Position numbers and translations under genes: made by a program
Source: Oceanobacillus jeddahensis
GTDB lineage: Bacteria; Bacillota; Bacilli; Bacillales; Amphibacillaceae
DNA: 64,000 nt
Reading direction: 5' to 3'
Assembly (NCBI RefSeq): GCF_000750635.1
Contig: NZ_CCDM010000004.1
Span: 248,001 to 312,000, forward strand
Notes under the pieces: generated by a model
What the model was told of the DNA's origin: nothing
Databases searched by the model: none
What the model saw: only the letters and a program-made list of their open reading frames with translations
Shown here: one piece after another, positions 52,406 to 61,545 of the stretch
Layout of the letters: the number at the start of each line of letters is the position of its first letter
Position numbering within the stretch: the first letter of the stretch is position 1

Positions 52406-52828
52406 TATTTCTCCCCATTTCTATTACAAAATAAAAATATTCTTTTTTTCAATTCCTTTAACTTGTGTTCTTATTTAATTTTTCATACTTATATGTTATT
52501 CTTGCTTCGCATAAAAGGATGATAATGCGTTTAATACGCAGAGGTTTGGCAGCTGTTTTTTCATCCTACTTAATGTTTTTTACATATTATTCAAAGTTTA
52601 ATAGCGGATCCGTTTTATCTCGATTTTCCACCAACCATTGCTTGCCCGCCGGCATTTGTTTGTTACCTGTTGTTGCTATTTGTTTTCGGAACACTATGTA
52701 GAAATAGTTATTAAGGTATACGAAGAGTAATTAAAATCCTTCGTAAAATATGTTTGGAAGAGCCAGGCTATTTAATGAAACACAGAATAATAATAAATGA
52801 AAATATAACAGTATAAGCAGGTGACATC
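52406..52828. other. Gene-free stretch, possible relic
   Basis: A plus-strand frame at 52465-52701 and an alternative frame ending 'VCYLLLLFVFGTLCRNSY' near 52730 look like decayed membrane-protein sequence, but no frame has a ribosome site and intact helices. I do not call a gene. Confidence 0.3.
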
Positions 52829-53110
52829 ATGAAGATATGCAGGAACATTATTTTAATATTAGGATGGATTATTCTTGCTATTAGTTTTTTTACTCCCTTT
52901 GTTGTTAGTCTTTTTTTTCTAATTGGAGTAAACATAGGATATCTATTTTTACTAAGTATGATTTGTTTTATTATCAGCATTATATTGACCGTACAAAGAA
53001 GGAATAATTTTATTATGGTTATTTCCATTATAGGTATGTTTCTATCTATGATATGTTTGCTTTTTGTTTTATGGATTTGGATTTCACAAGTATTCACACC
53101 ATTATTCTAG
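52829..53110 (+). CDS. Small three-helix membrane protein
   Basis: 93 residues: helices at about 5-30, 34-55 and 62-88, with 'TVQRRNNF' between the last two. AGGTGACATC precedes the ATG. A bidirectional terminator lies 160 bases downstream. No family recognised. The antisense frame 52768-53097 is a shadow. Confidence 0.65.
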   Translation: MKICRNIILILGWIILAISFFTPFVVSLFFLIGVNIGYLFLLSMICFIISIILTVQRRNNFIMVISIIGMFLSMICLLFVLWIWISQVFTPLF

Positions 53111-53269
53111 AGGGAATTCACAGGCTATCATTCACTTATTATAAAGGATATAAGTAGTAACTATTTATAATGAATATAAAATATATAAATCAATTGAAGA
53201 AATTAGTTGATAAACCTTTGCGCTACTAGATATAAAAACTAGTTCTAAAAACTGTAAATAAATGCATTT

Positions 53270-53315
53270 AATAGCCCTAACAGAGCATCTTTTCCCTCTT
53301 AGGGCTATTTTTCAT
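53270..53315 (+). terminator. Intrinsic terminator, possibly bidirectional
   Basis: AATAGCCCTAA and TTAGGGCTATT arms, then TTTTTC on the plus strand; a U run is also seen in the other direction (ATTTAT). Confidence 0.75.
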
Positions 53316-53403
53316 AGCATCATCTTATTATTTGTTACATCCTTTTTAATCAATATACATTTTATCAAAATCTAAAGATAAACTGAACTAGAAAATTTAA
53401 TAC

Positions 53404-53781
53404 TTATTCTTCATACCCTTCTACTATTTCCGTATCAAACCCCATTGTATTCCAAGCAGCAATACCACCGGCAAGTTCTCTAACTTCAAACCCTTCACTG
53501 ATTAAAAACACTGCTGCTTTTGCTGCTGTATTACACCAAACATCCCAACAGTATAACACCAATATTTTGTCTTTTGGAGTTTCAGATAATCTGTTTTCTA
53601 ACTCCCCTTGAGGAATCTCTGCTGCTCCCTCAATTTTTTCCCTTTTCAAATGAGGTGGTCCATTACGTACATCTATTAAATAATACTTTTCTGGTGTTTT
53701 TTTAACCTCTTGTAAATAATCCATTGGACTAAAGGTTGCATTAATCTTTTCTTCAAAAAATTCAGTTGCATTTGTTGCCAT
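53404..53781 (-). CDS. Rhodanese-like sulfurtransferase
   Basis: 125 residues, single rhodanese domain. 'YYLIDVRNGPPHLKREKIEG' is the CH2A region, the catalytic Cys is in 'LVLYCWDVWCNTAA' (CWDVWC active loop), and 'RELAGGIAAWNTMGF' the C-terminal motif. It moves sulfane sulfur from a donor to a thiol acceptor. It starts directly after the MarR stop, behind GAGGAGG, so both share a transcript. Confidence 0.92.
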   Translation of the reverse strand: MATNATEFFEEKINATFSPMDYLQEVKKTPEKYYLIDVRNGPPHLKREKIEGAAEIPQGELENRLSETPKDKILVLYCWDVWCNTAAKAAVFLISEGFEVRELAGGIAAWNTMGFDTEIVEGYEE

Positions 53782-54309
53782 TTATATTTCCTCCTCTTTT
53801 TCATAAAGAACAGAAGTACCTTCATGTATTTTATTTAGAATTCCTTTTAAAGACTCTTTTTCCTCCTTACTCAACTTATCCATTAAGGCGCTTGTTCTGT
53901 AATAGTGATCGGGTAACATTTGGACTAATCTTTTTGTTCCGTTATCCGTGAGTGTTATCGTAAGTTTCCTTCGATCAACTAAACTATGCTTTCTTTTTAT
54001 CCATTCTTGCTTTTCCAAACCATCTAGAATTCCTGTAATCGTCCCCCTTGTTAGACCTGCGCTATTTGCTAATTCTGATGGAAATAGTTCGTGGTTTGGA
54101 GCACGATAAAGTAACATAAGAATATTAAATTTATTTAATGATAATCCATACTTAGAATAATAAACTTGATAAGCATCTGACACCGATCGTGAAACGGAAA
54201 GAAAACTCAAACATAATTCTACTGACAAAACATCTGCTTCAGGAAATTGTTCTGCATATTGGCTCAAAACTTTATTACTAGGTAGATCTTGCAAATTGAA
54301 ATCTGTCAT
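53782..54309 (-). CDS. MarR-family regulator
   Basis: 175 residues from ATG 54309 (MTDFNLQDLPSNKVLS), behind GAAGGG. Winged helix: 'LFPSELANSAGLTRGTITGI', 'LDGLEKQEWIKRKHSLVDRR' with the DxR wing, then the C-terminal dimer helix. It likely represses itself and the rhodanese through the 32-base palindrome at 54562-54593. Two cysteines are few; a thiol- or sulfur-sensing role is suggested by the rhodanese partner only. Confidence 0.9.
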   Translation of the reverse strand: MTDFNLQDLPSNKVLSQYAEQFPEADVLSVELCLSFLSVSRSVSDAYQVYYSKYGLSLNKFNILMLLYRAPNHELFPSELANSAGLTRGTITGILDGLEKQEWIKRKHSLVDRRKLTITLTDNGTKRLVQMLPDHYYRTSALMDKLSKEEKESLKGILNKIHEGTSVLYEKEEEI

Positions 54310-54561
54310 AATTAGTATCCCTTCAATAGTTTGTAACCATATAATAAGTCTCCAAACAATAGAAGTCAAATACCTTTATAATGTACAGATTTTAAGAGAT
54401 TCTCAATTAAACCTTAGCTAGAAAATTTGTAAGTATACACCCTTTCTTAACCTTGATAAAATGTATTATCCAATTGTTTTATCAAATTACTCTCCTATTA
54501 CCTCATCAAAATTATTCATACTCCTATTCCACCTGCCCCTCAAAATACATTTATAGTTTGG

Positions 54562-54593
54562 TTGCATATAGTTTGAACTCAAACTATATGCAA
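54562..54593. promoter_or_regulatory. Near-perfect 32-bp palindrome, MarR operator
   Basis: Arms TTGCATATAGTTTGA and TCAAACTATATGCAA around AC: 15 of 15 pairs. Because TTGCAT and TATATG are 17 bases apart, a promoter lies inside it in both directions. A third ATAGTTTG is at 54553. It is 253 bases upstream of the MarR start. Confidence 0.75.
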
Positions 54594-54647
54594 GAGTATA
54601 ATATAAGTAAGTATTAATAGTCAATTTAAAATACTGATATTTATTTA

Positions 54648-54876
54648 ATAAAACGAAACTTCATTCAGTGGGAGTTTTCAACTCACAACGCTTTACGATG
54701 GGGCGAGTAATCGCAGTCCCAGTCCCAGGACGTCGCGAACTTAGTCTGCTTCTTTTCTCCCACTGAACTAGCCTGAGTGACTCAGAAAGTTAGCGATCGT
54801 TATCTCCCACCTAAATAAATGTATTCTCCCTCTTTATTTGGTAGCAGGAGTTAACGGGCGCTTCCCGTAATAAAAT
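54648..54876 (+). repeat. Structured intergenic repeat, copy B
   Basis: Same order as copy A at 29764-29925: ATAAAACGAAACTTCATT, CAGTGGGAG/CTCCCACTG hairpin, joint, second hairpin (CGTTATCTCCCACC, CTTTATTTGG, GGAGTTAACGGGCG), CGTAATAAAA end. The first hairpin has an extra apical stretch of about 75 bases, so the apex varies. Confidence 0.75.
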
Positions 54877-55072
54877 CTGAATATGATGAAGGCGATTTTC
54901 ATTAATAGAAAATTAACTTTTGTTTAAATATGATAAAAGTGCCTAAGAGGGTGTTTAATAGATTATTTATGTTTATGTTCTTTTTTCACAAATATGAGGT
55001 TACTTATTAAACGAATTGGTTTTCGAGTATAACAAGACTATTAAATTTCTAAAAAGACAGGAGACTTTGATT

Positions 55073-55993
55073 ATGAACTATAAAGTTAAGGGTTATTTGT
55101 ATCCTTGTCCTCCTTTTGATTTCTTTAAAAGTATTGCTTTTCTACAGTCTTTTAAACCCACAAAAGGGGAACAAACCTATAAAGGGCAACGTATTACAAA
55201 AGCTGTTGAACTATCTACCATTAGTGTTGTTTTCTCAGTTTATTCCATGGGGTCAATTGAAAATCCAAAATTACATTACGAATTATATTCAGATCAACCA
55301 ATCAATAATTCTAGCCGCCTAGAAGCAGAAGATAGAATATCCTTCTTTTTGAGTCTGGATGACAATTTAAAGGATTTTTATAAATTTAGTAAAAATGATA
55401 AGATTTTTCTACCAATTGTTAAAGAATTATATGGTTATCATCAAGTGAAATTTTTAACCCCTTTTGAAAATGCCTGTTGGGCAGTTCTTTCAACTAGAAA
55501 TCCAATGGGTTATGCTATCAATCTGAAAAAACAGCTAATGCAATCTTATGGAGATAAAATTTGCTTAACTGATAATAACTATTATACATTTCCTTCCCCC
55601 AATAAATTCATTGGTATAGAAGAAAATGATTTAAATAATATCATCAAAAATCCGAGAAAATCTAATTATCTTTGGAATGTTATACAAGCTTTTAATAAAT
55701 TTAATGAAAAGGAGTTACGCTCTAAATCTTACCAGGAGGTATATAAGAAATTAATTGGTATAAAAGGAATTGGAGAGTGGTCCGCATCCTTTATTCTCCT
55801 AAGAGGATTAGGAAAAATGGAAAAATTACCTCTTAATGAAAAAGTCTTAAATAAAACTTTACAAAATTTATATTCCAATAATAAATCAGAAGTGAATATA
55901 AAAACAATTTCAAATCAGTACGGAAGGTTTGTCGGATATTGGGCGCATTATATTAGGGCAGCTGCAAATATCGACCATTCTATAAATAGATAA
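55073..55993 (+). CDS. HhH-GPD DNA glycosylase (AlkA-like), catalytic Asp replaced
   Basis: 306 residues from ATG 55073 (MNYKVKGYLYPCPPFDFF), behind ACAGGAG. The N-terminal domain has an AlkA_N look. The helix-hairpin-helix is 'LIGIKGIGEWSASFILLRGL', followed by 'GKMEKLPLNEKVLNKTL'. At the place of the family's catalytic Asp (for example 'GDLGL') the sequence reads Asn-Glu, so the usual acid is missing or replaced by Glu. It may be a non-classic glycosylase or a DNA-binding paralogue. Confidence 0.8.
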   Translation: MNYKVKGYLYPCPPFDFFKSIAFLQSFKPTKGEQTYKGQRITKAVELSTISVVFSVYSMGSIENPKLHYELYSDQPINNSSRLEAEDRISFFLSLDDNLKDFYKFSKNDKIFLPIVKELYGYHQVKFLTPFENACWAVLSTRNPMGYAINLKKQLMQSYGDKICLTDNNYYTFPSPNKFIGIEENDLNNIIKNPRKSNYLWNVIQAFNKFNEKELRSKSYQEVYKKLIGIKGIGEWSASFILLRGLGKMEKLPLNEKVLNKTLQNLYSNNKSEVNIKTISNQYGRFVGYWAHYIRAAANIDHSINR

Positions 55994-56082
55994 TTATGTT
56001 AATTAGTATTGAACAGTACATTCTTGTTAATATAATTTTTAGTTTTAGCTGTGATATATTTAAAATCAACCATGAACATACT

Positions 56083-56175
56083 TATAAAACGAAACTTCAT
56101 TCAGTGGGGGTTTTCGACGCACAACGCATACAAATCGCTGCGTTTCGTATTATACGAAGCACAGCGTTTTGTTAC
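56083..56175 (+). repeat. Structured intergenic repeat, partial copy C
   Basis: ATAAAACGAAACTTCATT, then CAGTGGGGGTTTTCGACGC and ACAACGCATAC, matching copy B for about 45 bases. A hairpin follows, CGCTGCGTTTCGTA with TACGAAGCACAGCG. The rest of the element is missing. Confidence 0.7.
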
Positions 56176-56244
56176 AAAGAGAATACGAATATGACGCCAA
56201 AACAGATGTCACTTTTAACTCTATTAACTTGAGATTAATCAGGT

Positions 56245-56706
56245 TTATAATAACATCTCCATCTCTGAATCTTTATCAACAAACCCCATTTTTTTGTAAA
56301 GATGATAACCGTCCTCAGAAGCGTGTAACCATATTCGCCCCACACCTATATTTTTGCAGTGAGAAATACATTCTTCTAATAATGTACGGACTATACCAAA
56401 TCCTCTATATTTGGGTTTAGTATACATATTCATTACATATGCTTCTATTCCACTTATGTTCTCGCCTTGGGGTGGTCTATCAAAAAATACTAACCCACTT
56501 ATAGCAACAATCGTTCCTTTATCTTCTGCTAGCCAAGCAGTAAACATACCGTTAGACAGCTTCTCCTTGAAGTAAATTTGGTTTGCATTAAATACGTTAG
56601 ACTTATTTTCTTCATTTACATCCCCAGCTACTGTCAGAAGTTCCATTCTTAATTCCGTAATCGCATCCGCATCACTTAACGAGGCTTTTCTAATCGTCCA
56701 GCTCAT
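56245..56706 (-). CDS. GNAT-family N-acetyltransferase
   Basis: 153 residues. 'SWTIRKASLSDADAITELR' opens it, 'VMNMYTKPKYRGFGIVRTLL' has the acetyl-CoA loop (RGFG), and 'GYHLYKKMGFVDKDSEMEM' closes it; the end matches the small toxic-compound acetyltransferase type. AAGGGGAAAT precedes the ATG. Substrate unknown. Confidence 0.88.
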   Translation of the reverse strand: MSWTIRKASLSDADAITELRMELLTVAGDVNEENKSNVFNANQIYFKEKLSNGMFTAWLAEDKGTIVAISGLVFFDRPPQGENISGIEAYVMNMYTKPKYRGFGIVRTLLEECISHCKNIGVGRIWLHASEDGYHLYKKMGFVDKDSEMEMLL

Positions 56707-56969
56707 TTTATTTCCCCTTTATTCTTTATTATATCACTTTTAAAAACCCGGTAAGTTAGTAATGTTGGTAAGGAGGTATATTAATCAACACTTTAAATTT
56801 AATGTTACTAATCATCGCTAAAGCTACAGTTTCTATCAAACCTTGTCATACACAATTTTTTCTCTGGTTATAAAATTTAGTCTATTAAAATAGCGTAAGA
56901 TTCTTTTTACTAGGTTTTAGAAAAGCTCACCTTTTTATAGCAAAAACCTTGTTTTTCTTTCTTTCGTAT

Positions 56970-57019
56970 AAAAAGGGGGCAGTTGCACAATCAGCTACCT
57001 GATAGCACAACTGCCCCTT
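56970..57019 (-). terminator. Intrinsic terminator of the betaine-binding protein gene
   Basis: Minus strand AAGGGGCAGTTGTGC and GCACAACTGCCCCC-type arms with a loop of about 15 bases, then TTTTTATACG. Confidence 0.9.
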
Positions 57020-57043
57020 CCTTATAAAATATTTGATAAAAGC

Positions 57044-57952
57044 TTATTCATTTGGTTCTAAATCTTCAATCGAATCAATATCCATATATTCAGGAACAAC
57101 AAAACCATTTTGTAGACCATCCAAGTTAGGACCTAAGTCCACAAATTCACCCTCGTAACGATCATACAAATGTCCCTGTGTTATTGGTAATGCTGGAGCA
57201 ACTGTTGCATCAACACTATTGCCGGCAATACTTTCAAACAAAATGGCAGGATCGACTTCTGTTACTGTAACATCATAACCATAATCGCTGAATACTTGCT
57301 CGATAACAGCTGCGGATGCTTGCTCTGCCTCCCAAGGCATGGAAGCAATTTCGATTTTTTCGCCATCTACTTCTTCAATATTTTCAGTCCACTCAGCAAC
57401 TTTATCCTGATTTTCTTCCACCCAGTTGGCAGCAGCAGTTTCAACATCAGAATCTTCTGCTTCATACATTACCTGTTCCACATCTTCTAACTCCCAGTTA
57501 AACTTATCGAGGAGTTCATAAGCGTCTGGCATATCTTCTTCTAAGTCTATGCGTGTAATTGTATGGGCAGATTCGCTCTCTCCCATCGTACCTTCTGGAT
57601 CATCTAACATTTTTAAATCATATTGGAGAAATTTATGGTGGGGTATCCAGCCCGTAACAATAATTGGCTCTTCATTACTTATTGCATCAGCCAATTGGGC
57701 AAGCATTCCTACTGTGGAACTTTCTTCAAGTTCCCAGCCATCCAGATTATCATACGTATCAAGCGTATTATTTGCAGTTTCTGTAACGCCTGCTCCAGGC
57801 TCAATACCTGTGATCGTGTAGTCCACTTCTTCACTATAATTCGTATCTCCTTCACCTTCTGCTGAATCTCCTTCTGTTGAACCATCATTACATGCAGCAA
57901 GGAGAATAATAGAAAATATCCCCACTGCTAACAATGACTTTAATGCGTTCAC
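57044..57952 (-). CDS. Glycine betaine ABC transporter substrate-binding lipoprotein (OpuAC-like)
   Basis: 302 residues from GTG 57952, with AAAGGTG nine bases before it. A signal peptide ends in 'IILLAACNDGS', followed by an acidic linker. The OpuAC fold shows in 'YTITGIEPGAGVTETANNTL', 'EEPIIVTGWIPHHKFLQYDL' (aromatic betaine pocket) and 'VDPAILFESIAGNSVDATVA'. It should capture betaine or proline betaine outside the membrane. No ATPase or permease (opuAA/opuAB) is adjacent, so it must use a transporter coded elsewhere. Confidence 0.92.
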   Translation of the reverse strand: MNALKSLLAVGIFSIILLAACNDGSTEGDSAEGEGDTNYSEEVDYTITGIEPGAGVTETANNTLDTYDNLDGWELEESSTVGMLAQLADAISNEEPIIVTGWIPHHKFLQYDLKMLDDPEGTMGESESAHTITRIDLEEDMPDAYELLDKFNWELEDVEQVMYEAEDSDVETAAANWVEENQDKVAEWTENIEEVDGEKIEIASMPWEAEQASAAVIEQVFSDYGYDVTVTEVDPAILFESIAGNSVDATVAPALPITQGHLYDRYEGEFVDLGPNLDGLQNGFVVPEYMDIDSIEDLEPNE

Positions 57953-58415
57953 AAAACACAACACCTTTCTGACATTTTCATTTGATCCTACATTTTCAAT
58001 AAGCTAATGGATAACCATGCACTTTTGGGTCTTCATATCCATCTTCATGATTCTATAAAGTATGGATATGGATAACCAATCTTTTCATTTTATCAGTAAC
58101 AAAACTTTTAAAATGACTGCTGAACCGACTTCTATCATTTCAACGACATTTTTCAAAACAGATCAATATCTCTAATCGTACAATCGGCATCTGCTTAGAC
58201 CCTGGCGAATCTTATTCTTTAGATTTCATCACCACCGTCCAGCGAGTAACATAAGTATTAAGATTCCCCGTTGCATGAAACTGCTTTAAAATTTCAGAAA
58301 ATTATAGAACCACAACCAAAATATTCCATTAAGTATCCATTCGCTTACTCGCTTATTATTCAACCTAACACAAAGTATACATATAAGCAAAACGCCCTCA
58401 AATAGCTTTTTACAA
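57953..58415. other. Gene-free stretch
   Basis: No frame with a ribosome site or family match on either strand. It should contain the promoter of the betaine-binding protein gene; I see no convincing -35/-10 pair. Confidence 0.4.
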
Positions 58416-59622
58416 TTATTCAGACCGTTTTAAATAATTGGGAGAGGTCACTTCTCTTACAAAAATGATTGCATCATAGTGATCTTGTGGATAAATAACC
58501 ATTGGGGATAGACCTGAAAATCCCGATTCTAATAAGCGCCATTTTCTTTTAAGCCACATTTTTTTATCCGGCATTTGATTTTTTTCATCTAGCGGTAGAA
58601 ATAAGTTTGATTCAGATGATTCATTAAGTAATGACTCTAAATGATAATGATTTCTTTTCTTAGTGTTTATCTCGAATTCAACCCGTAATGGCGTTGCAAA
58701 TTTGCCGGCTCCCGCATAGAAACCAATTGAATAAAAGTCTTTAGGATAATTCTTTTGCAACCAATAACCAACTGATTTAATTCCTAATAACTTTACGCCT
58801 TTTCCATATATGAAAATTATGAGCCCATACAATGATCTTCTCATCTTTATAGTAATGGTTCATCAGCCATTCTAAGTTTTGATACATATTAAACCCTCTT
58901 TGAATCCCTGAGGATAGGTAACCTTTTAAATTGACTTGTAACCATTGCAGCCTATTTTGCATTCCCCTTTTGATTACTAGGAGCATCCTTTGTATTTCTG
59001 GATTCGTGTTGTTTTCCTGTTTGATATTTATCATTTTCAATACGGATTCATATTCTTGAATAACTATCTTCATTCTTCTTTTTAAAGATTTTGTCATCTT
59101 CACCAACATTTCAGTGTTCAATTCAAAATAATGTTCTTCAACCGCTTTCATAGTTTCGTATAACTCATTTTCTATATAATTTTTTATCCAACCTAACATA
59201 TATTCAGATGTTAATGGATAAGTAGGCTGCGGATCCATTCCGCTAAGTATTAAAGACTTTGCCCATTCCTCGGAAAACAATGGCTTCATCTCTTCATTAT
59301 GGTAGATATCTAATAAGGTATTTTGAATTTGTTTTTCAGGGGAGTAATCGCTTAAAAATGGTTTGCACAACGTTGCTTCCAGAAGACCGCTTTCAAGCAC
59401 GACAACGTTAAACCCATGATATTGATGCAAATAACGGATTAAGTCCGTTTTAGTTGTGAAATAGTCCGCTATTCCATGTGAATTTTCACCAAGAAGTATC
59501 ATTCGCTTATCTTTAATAAAACGATCCATAAATGAAAAGTCACGATTTGTTGTTATTTCAGAAGCAGTACTTTTAATTTGTACTTTCCAACGATTTTTTG
59601 TATTTTCTCTGATAAAGTTCAT
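58416..59622 (-). pseudogene. Erythromycin-esterase family protein, frameshifted
   Basis: Two overlapping frames form one protein. The first, from ATG 59622 behind AGGGAG, reads 'MILLGENSHGIADYF' (GExxHG site) through 'DEKIIVWAHNFHI' and ends after nine wrong codons. The second resumes 'GKGVKLLGIKSVGYWLQ' and 'DFYSIGFYAGAG' to the end. They join if one base is removed at about 58805-58812. The family hydrolyses macrolide lactones or succinoglycan-related esters; a frameshift should inactivate it, unless it is a sequencing error. Confidence 0.85.
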
Positions 59623-59887
59623 AATTTTTTCTCCCTGTTTCAAAATTATCGCATGGTTAGTTACATTAGAAATTTATTAAATGTTATTGAACTATTGAAA
59701 AGGTAACTCCACTATAGATTCTAAAGATCAAGAAAATATTGAAATTAGATGTTACGCTATTTTGCTAAGCGGTAATCATTTTATGTTTCTATAAAGTTAA
59801 AAACACCAATATCAGAGATAAAATACAGATACTTTATGACCCGATTAATCCAAATTAATGATATCCTTTATTGATTTCCTATCATAC

Positions 59888-60532
59888 CTATCGCATTTTT
59901 TCGCTTAAAATACCTTTTTCTTCCATATTTTGCAGTAAAAATATTACCCCTACCATTCCATCCATATCATCATAACGAGAAACAATCGGGCTCTTTCTAT
60001 TGGTATATCTTCTCTCAGACGGTGGAAGCCAGCAATCAAAGCCTGTTCCTTGAATATATGGTCCAGTAAAGTTTACATATTGTTTGGATACTATATCGAC
60101 TATCTCATTTATTGGCATCCTTTTTACCTGTTTAGGGTAATCTCCTTCCTTACTAAGCCTAGTCCAAAAATTACTAAATCCTTCATCATATAAATATAAA
60201 CACTTATTTGTCAGATATAATGTGCCACAAGCATCACAATCAAGAGCGTTATATCTAGGGTTTATTTCGTACCAAGCAACATCCTCTTTCACAAAAAGAC
60301 AATATTCATTTTCGTCAAGCATGAAATTTTCTCCTCCACCTAAATAAATATCTACATTCAAAGGTTGAATATAAAATCCCCCATTTACAGAATCATACTT
60401 AATGTCTGAATCCGTATCTAAATTAATTTTCGAAAATACATCTTTATTGTTTTCTTGCACTTGGGGATGACCACAATTTTTACAATACATATAACTAGAT
60501 TTCACTTTTTCTCCACAATTTGAGCAATAAAT
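59888..60532 (-). CDS. Zinc-ribbon protein of unknown function, apparent AUU start
   Basis: 214 residues if it begins at ATT 60532. The frame reads 'YCSNCGEKVKSSYMYCKNCG', a complete paired zinc ribbon, but the only ATG (60490 region) would cut the first CxxC off. GAGGTG lies six bases before the ATT and a stop (TAA) lies directly upstream, so no other start is possible. The rest has 'LDCDACGTLYLTNKCLYLYD' and a helical C-terminus. Function unknown. Confidence 0.8.
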   Translation of the reverse strand: MYCSNCGEKVKSSYMYCKNCGHPQVQENNKDVFSKINLDTDSDIKYDSVNGGFYIQPLNVDIYLGGGENFMLDENEYCLFVKEDVAWYEINPRYNALDCDACGTLYLTNKCLYLYDEGFSNFWTRLSKEGDYPKQVKRMPINEIVDIVSKQYVNFTGPYIQGTGFDCWLPPSERRYTNRKSPIVSRYDDMDGMVGVIFLLQNMEEKGILSEKMR

Positions 60533-60696
60533 TTAAATCACCTCATCACTATTTTATTAATCGCAGTTCATCCACTATATAAAACAAATAAGTAGGGAGA
60601 AAATATTATCATTCCTAATGGTTCTCTTGTTAAACTATTTCAAAACGTTCTTGCATATTCCATAAATTATTTTTATGAAATCTTCTAGACCAACAA

Positions 60697-61545
60697 TTAA
60701 GAAACTGCATTCATAAACAACTTATATTCTTGTATAAATAGCTCTGCTTCTTCTAAAAATGGATAATGATTGCTTTTTTCAAAAATAACTAATTTTGAGT
60801 TAGGTATGTCCTCATCCATTTCAATAGAATAGACCACTGGACACTGTACATCGTATCTACCACAAATAATTAAAGTAGGGATTGATATAAACTTCAACTT
60901 TTTTGTAACATCATATACCTGCACTTCTCGACTGAAATAATTCATTCGAGTTGCAGCTATTCCCTTGCTAATATTTCGAGAAAAAAGTGCATCATATTTG
61001 TCAGGTTCAAATAAAGATAATTTGGTTCGTTCAGCTATTAGCTTCTTTCTTTTTTCTGAGGTTAGATCGGGGTGTTTTAAGGATTCAATTAATTCTTGCA
61101 TTTTATTAAAATAAGGATGTTCAGGATGATAAATACAATCTTTTGAAAATGTCATATATTCTCTTGCAGCAGCTCCAACAATCACATTATATTTTAAAGA
61201 ATTTGAAAAGTATATTCCATAAATGATACCTAACATACCTCCCGTTGAATGCCCAGCAAATCCCCATGTATCAAAATCCAATTCTTTTCGAATAGCCTCT
61301 AAATCGAATATTGTCTCTAAAAAACTTAGGTGGTATGGTTCTGTAGCTTTTTCTGAGTTACCTGCTTCTTTTAAATTTATCAAAAATACTTTATTGGTTT
61401 TTGTAAATGTCTCTGCAAAGTAATCTCCTGTTTGATTAAATTCTGAATAAAGATGGGTAACACAAAGTGGTAGACCTTCTCCCTTTACAAATATTTCGAA
61501 TGTTCCACGTGATGTTTTTAGTAATTTCTTTTCCCAAATCTCCAT
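60697..61545 (-). CDS. Alpha/beta hydrolase, paralogue of the 18734 gene
   Basis: 282 residues. Nucleophile 'FAGHSTGGMLGIIYG', acid 'ICGRYDVQCPVVY', His in 'FEKSNHYPFLEEAE'. 'ETIFDLEAIRKELDFDTWGF' and the lid region are nearly the same as in the 18734-19567 protein. AAGGAAG precedes the ATG. Two copies 42 kb apart suggest duplication or a common mobile origin. Substrate unknown. Confidence 0.88.
   Translation of the reverse strand: MEIWEKKLLKTSRGTFEIFVKGEGLPLCVTHLYSEFNQTGDYFAETFTKTNKVFLINLKEAGNSEKATEPYHLSFLETIFDLEAIRKELDFDTWGFAGHSTGGMLGIIYGIYFSNSLKYNVIVGAAAREYMTFSKDCIYHPEHPYFNKMQELIESLKHPDLTSEKRKKLIAERTKLSLFEPDKYDALFSRNISKGIAATRMNYFSREVQVYDVTKKLKFISIPTLIICGRYDVQCPVVYSIEMDEDIPNSKLVIFEKSNHYPFLEEAELFIQEYKLFMNAVS

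Noticed and set aside
52465..52701. 78-residue plus-strand frame
   Set aside because: No ribosome site; better seen as decayed sequence.
52768..53097. 109-residue minus-strand frame
   Set aside because: Antisense shadow of the membrane protein gene at 52829-53110, which has a ribosome site.
54553..54876. Composite transposon formed by repeat copies B and C around the glycosylase gene
   Set aside because: Copy C is partial and in the same orientation, and no target duplication is visible, so a single mobile unit is not supported.
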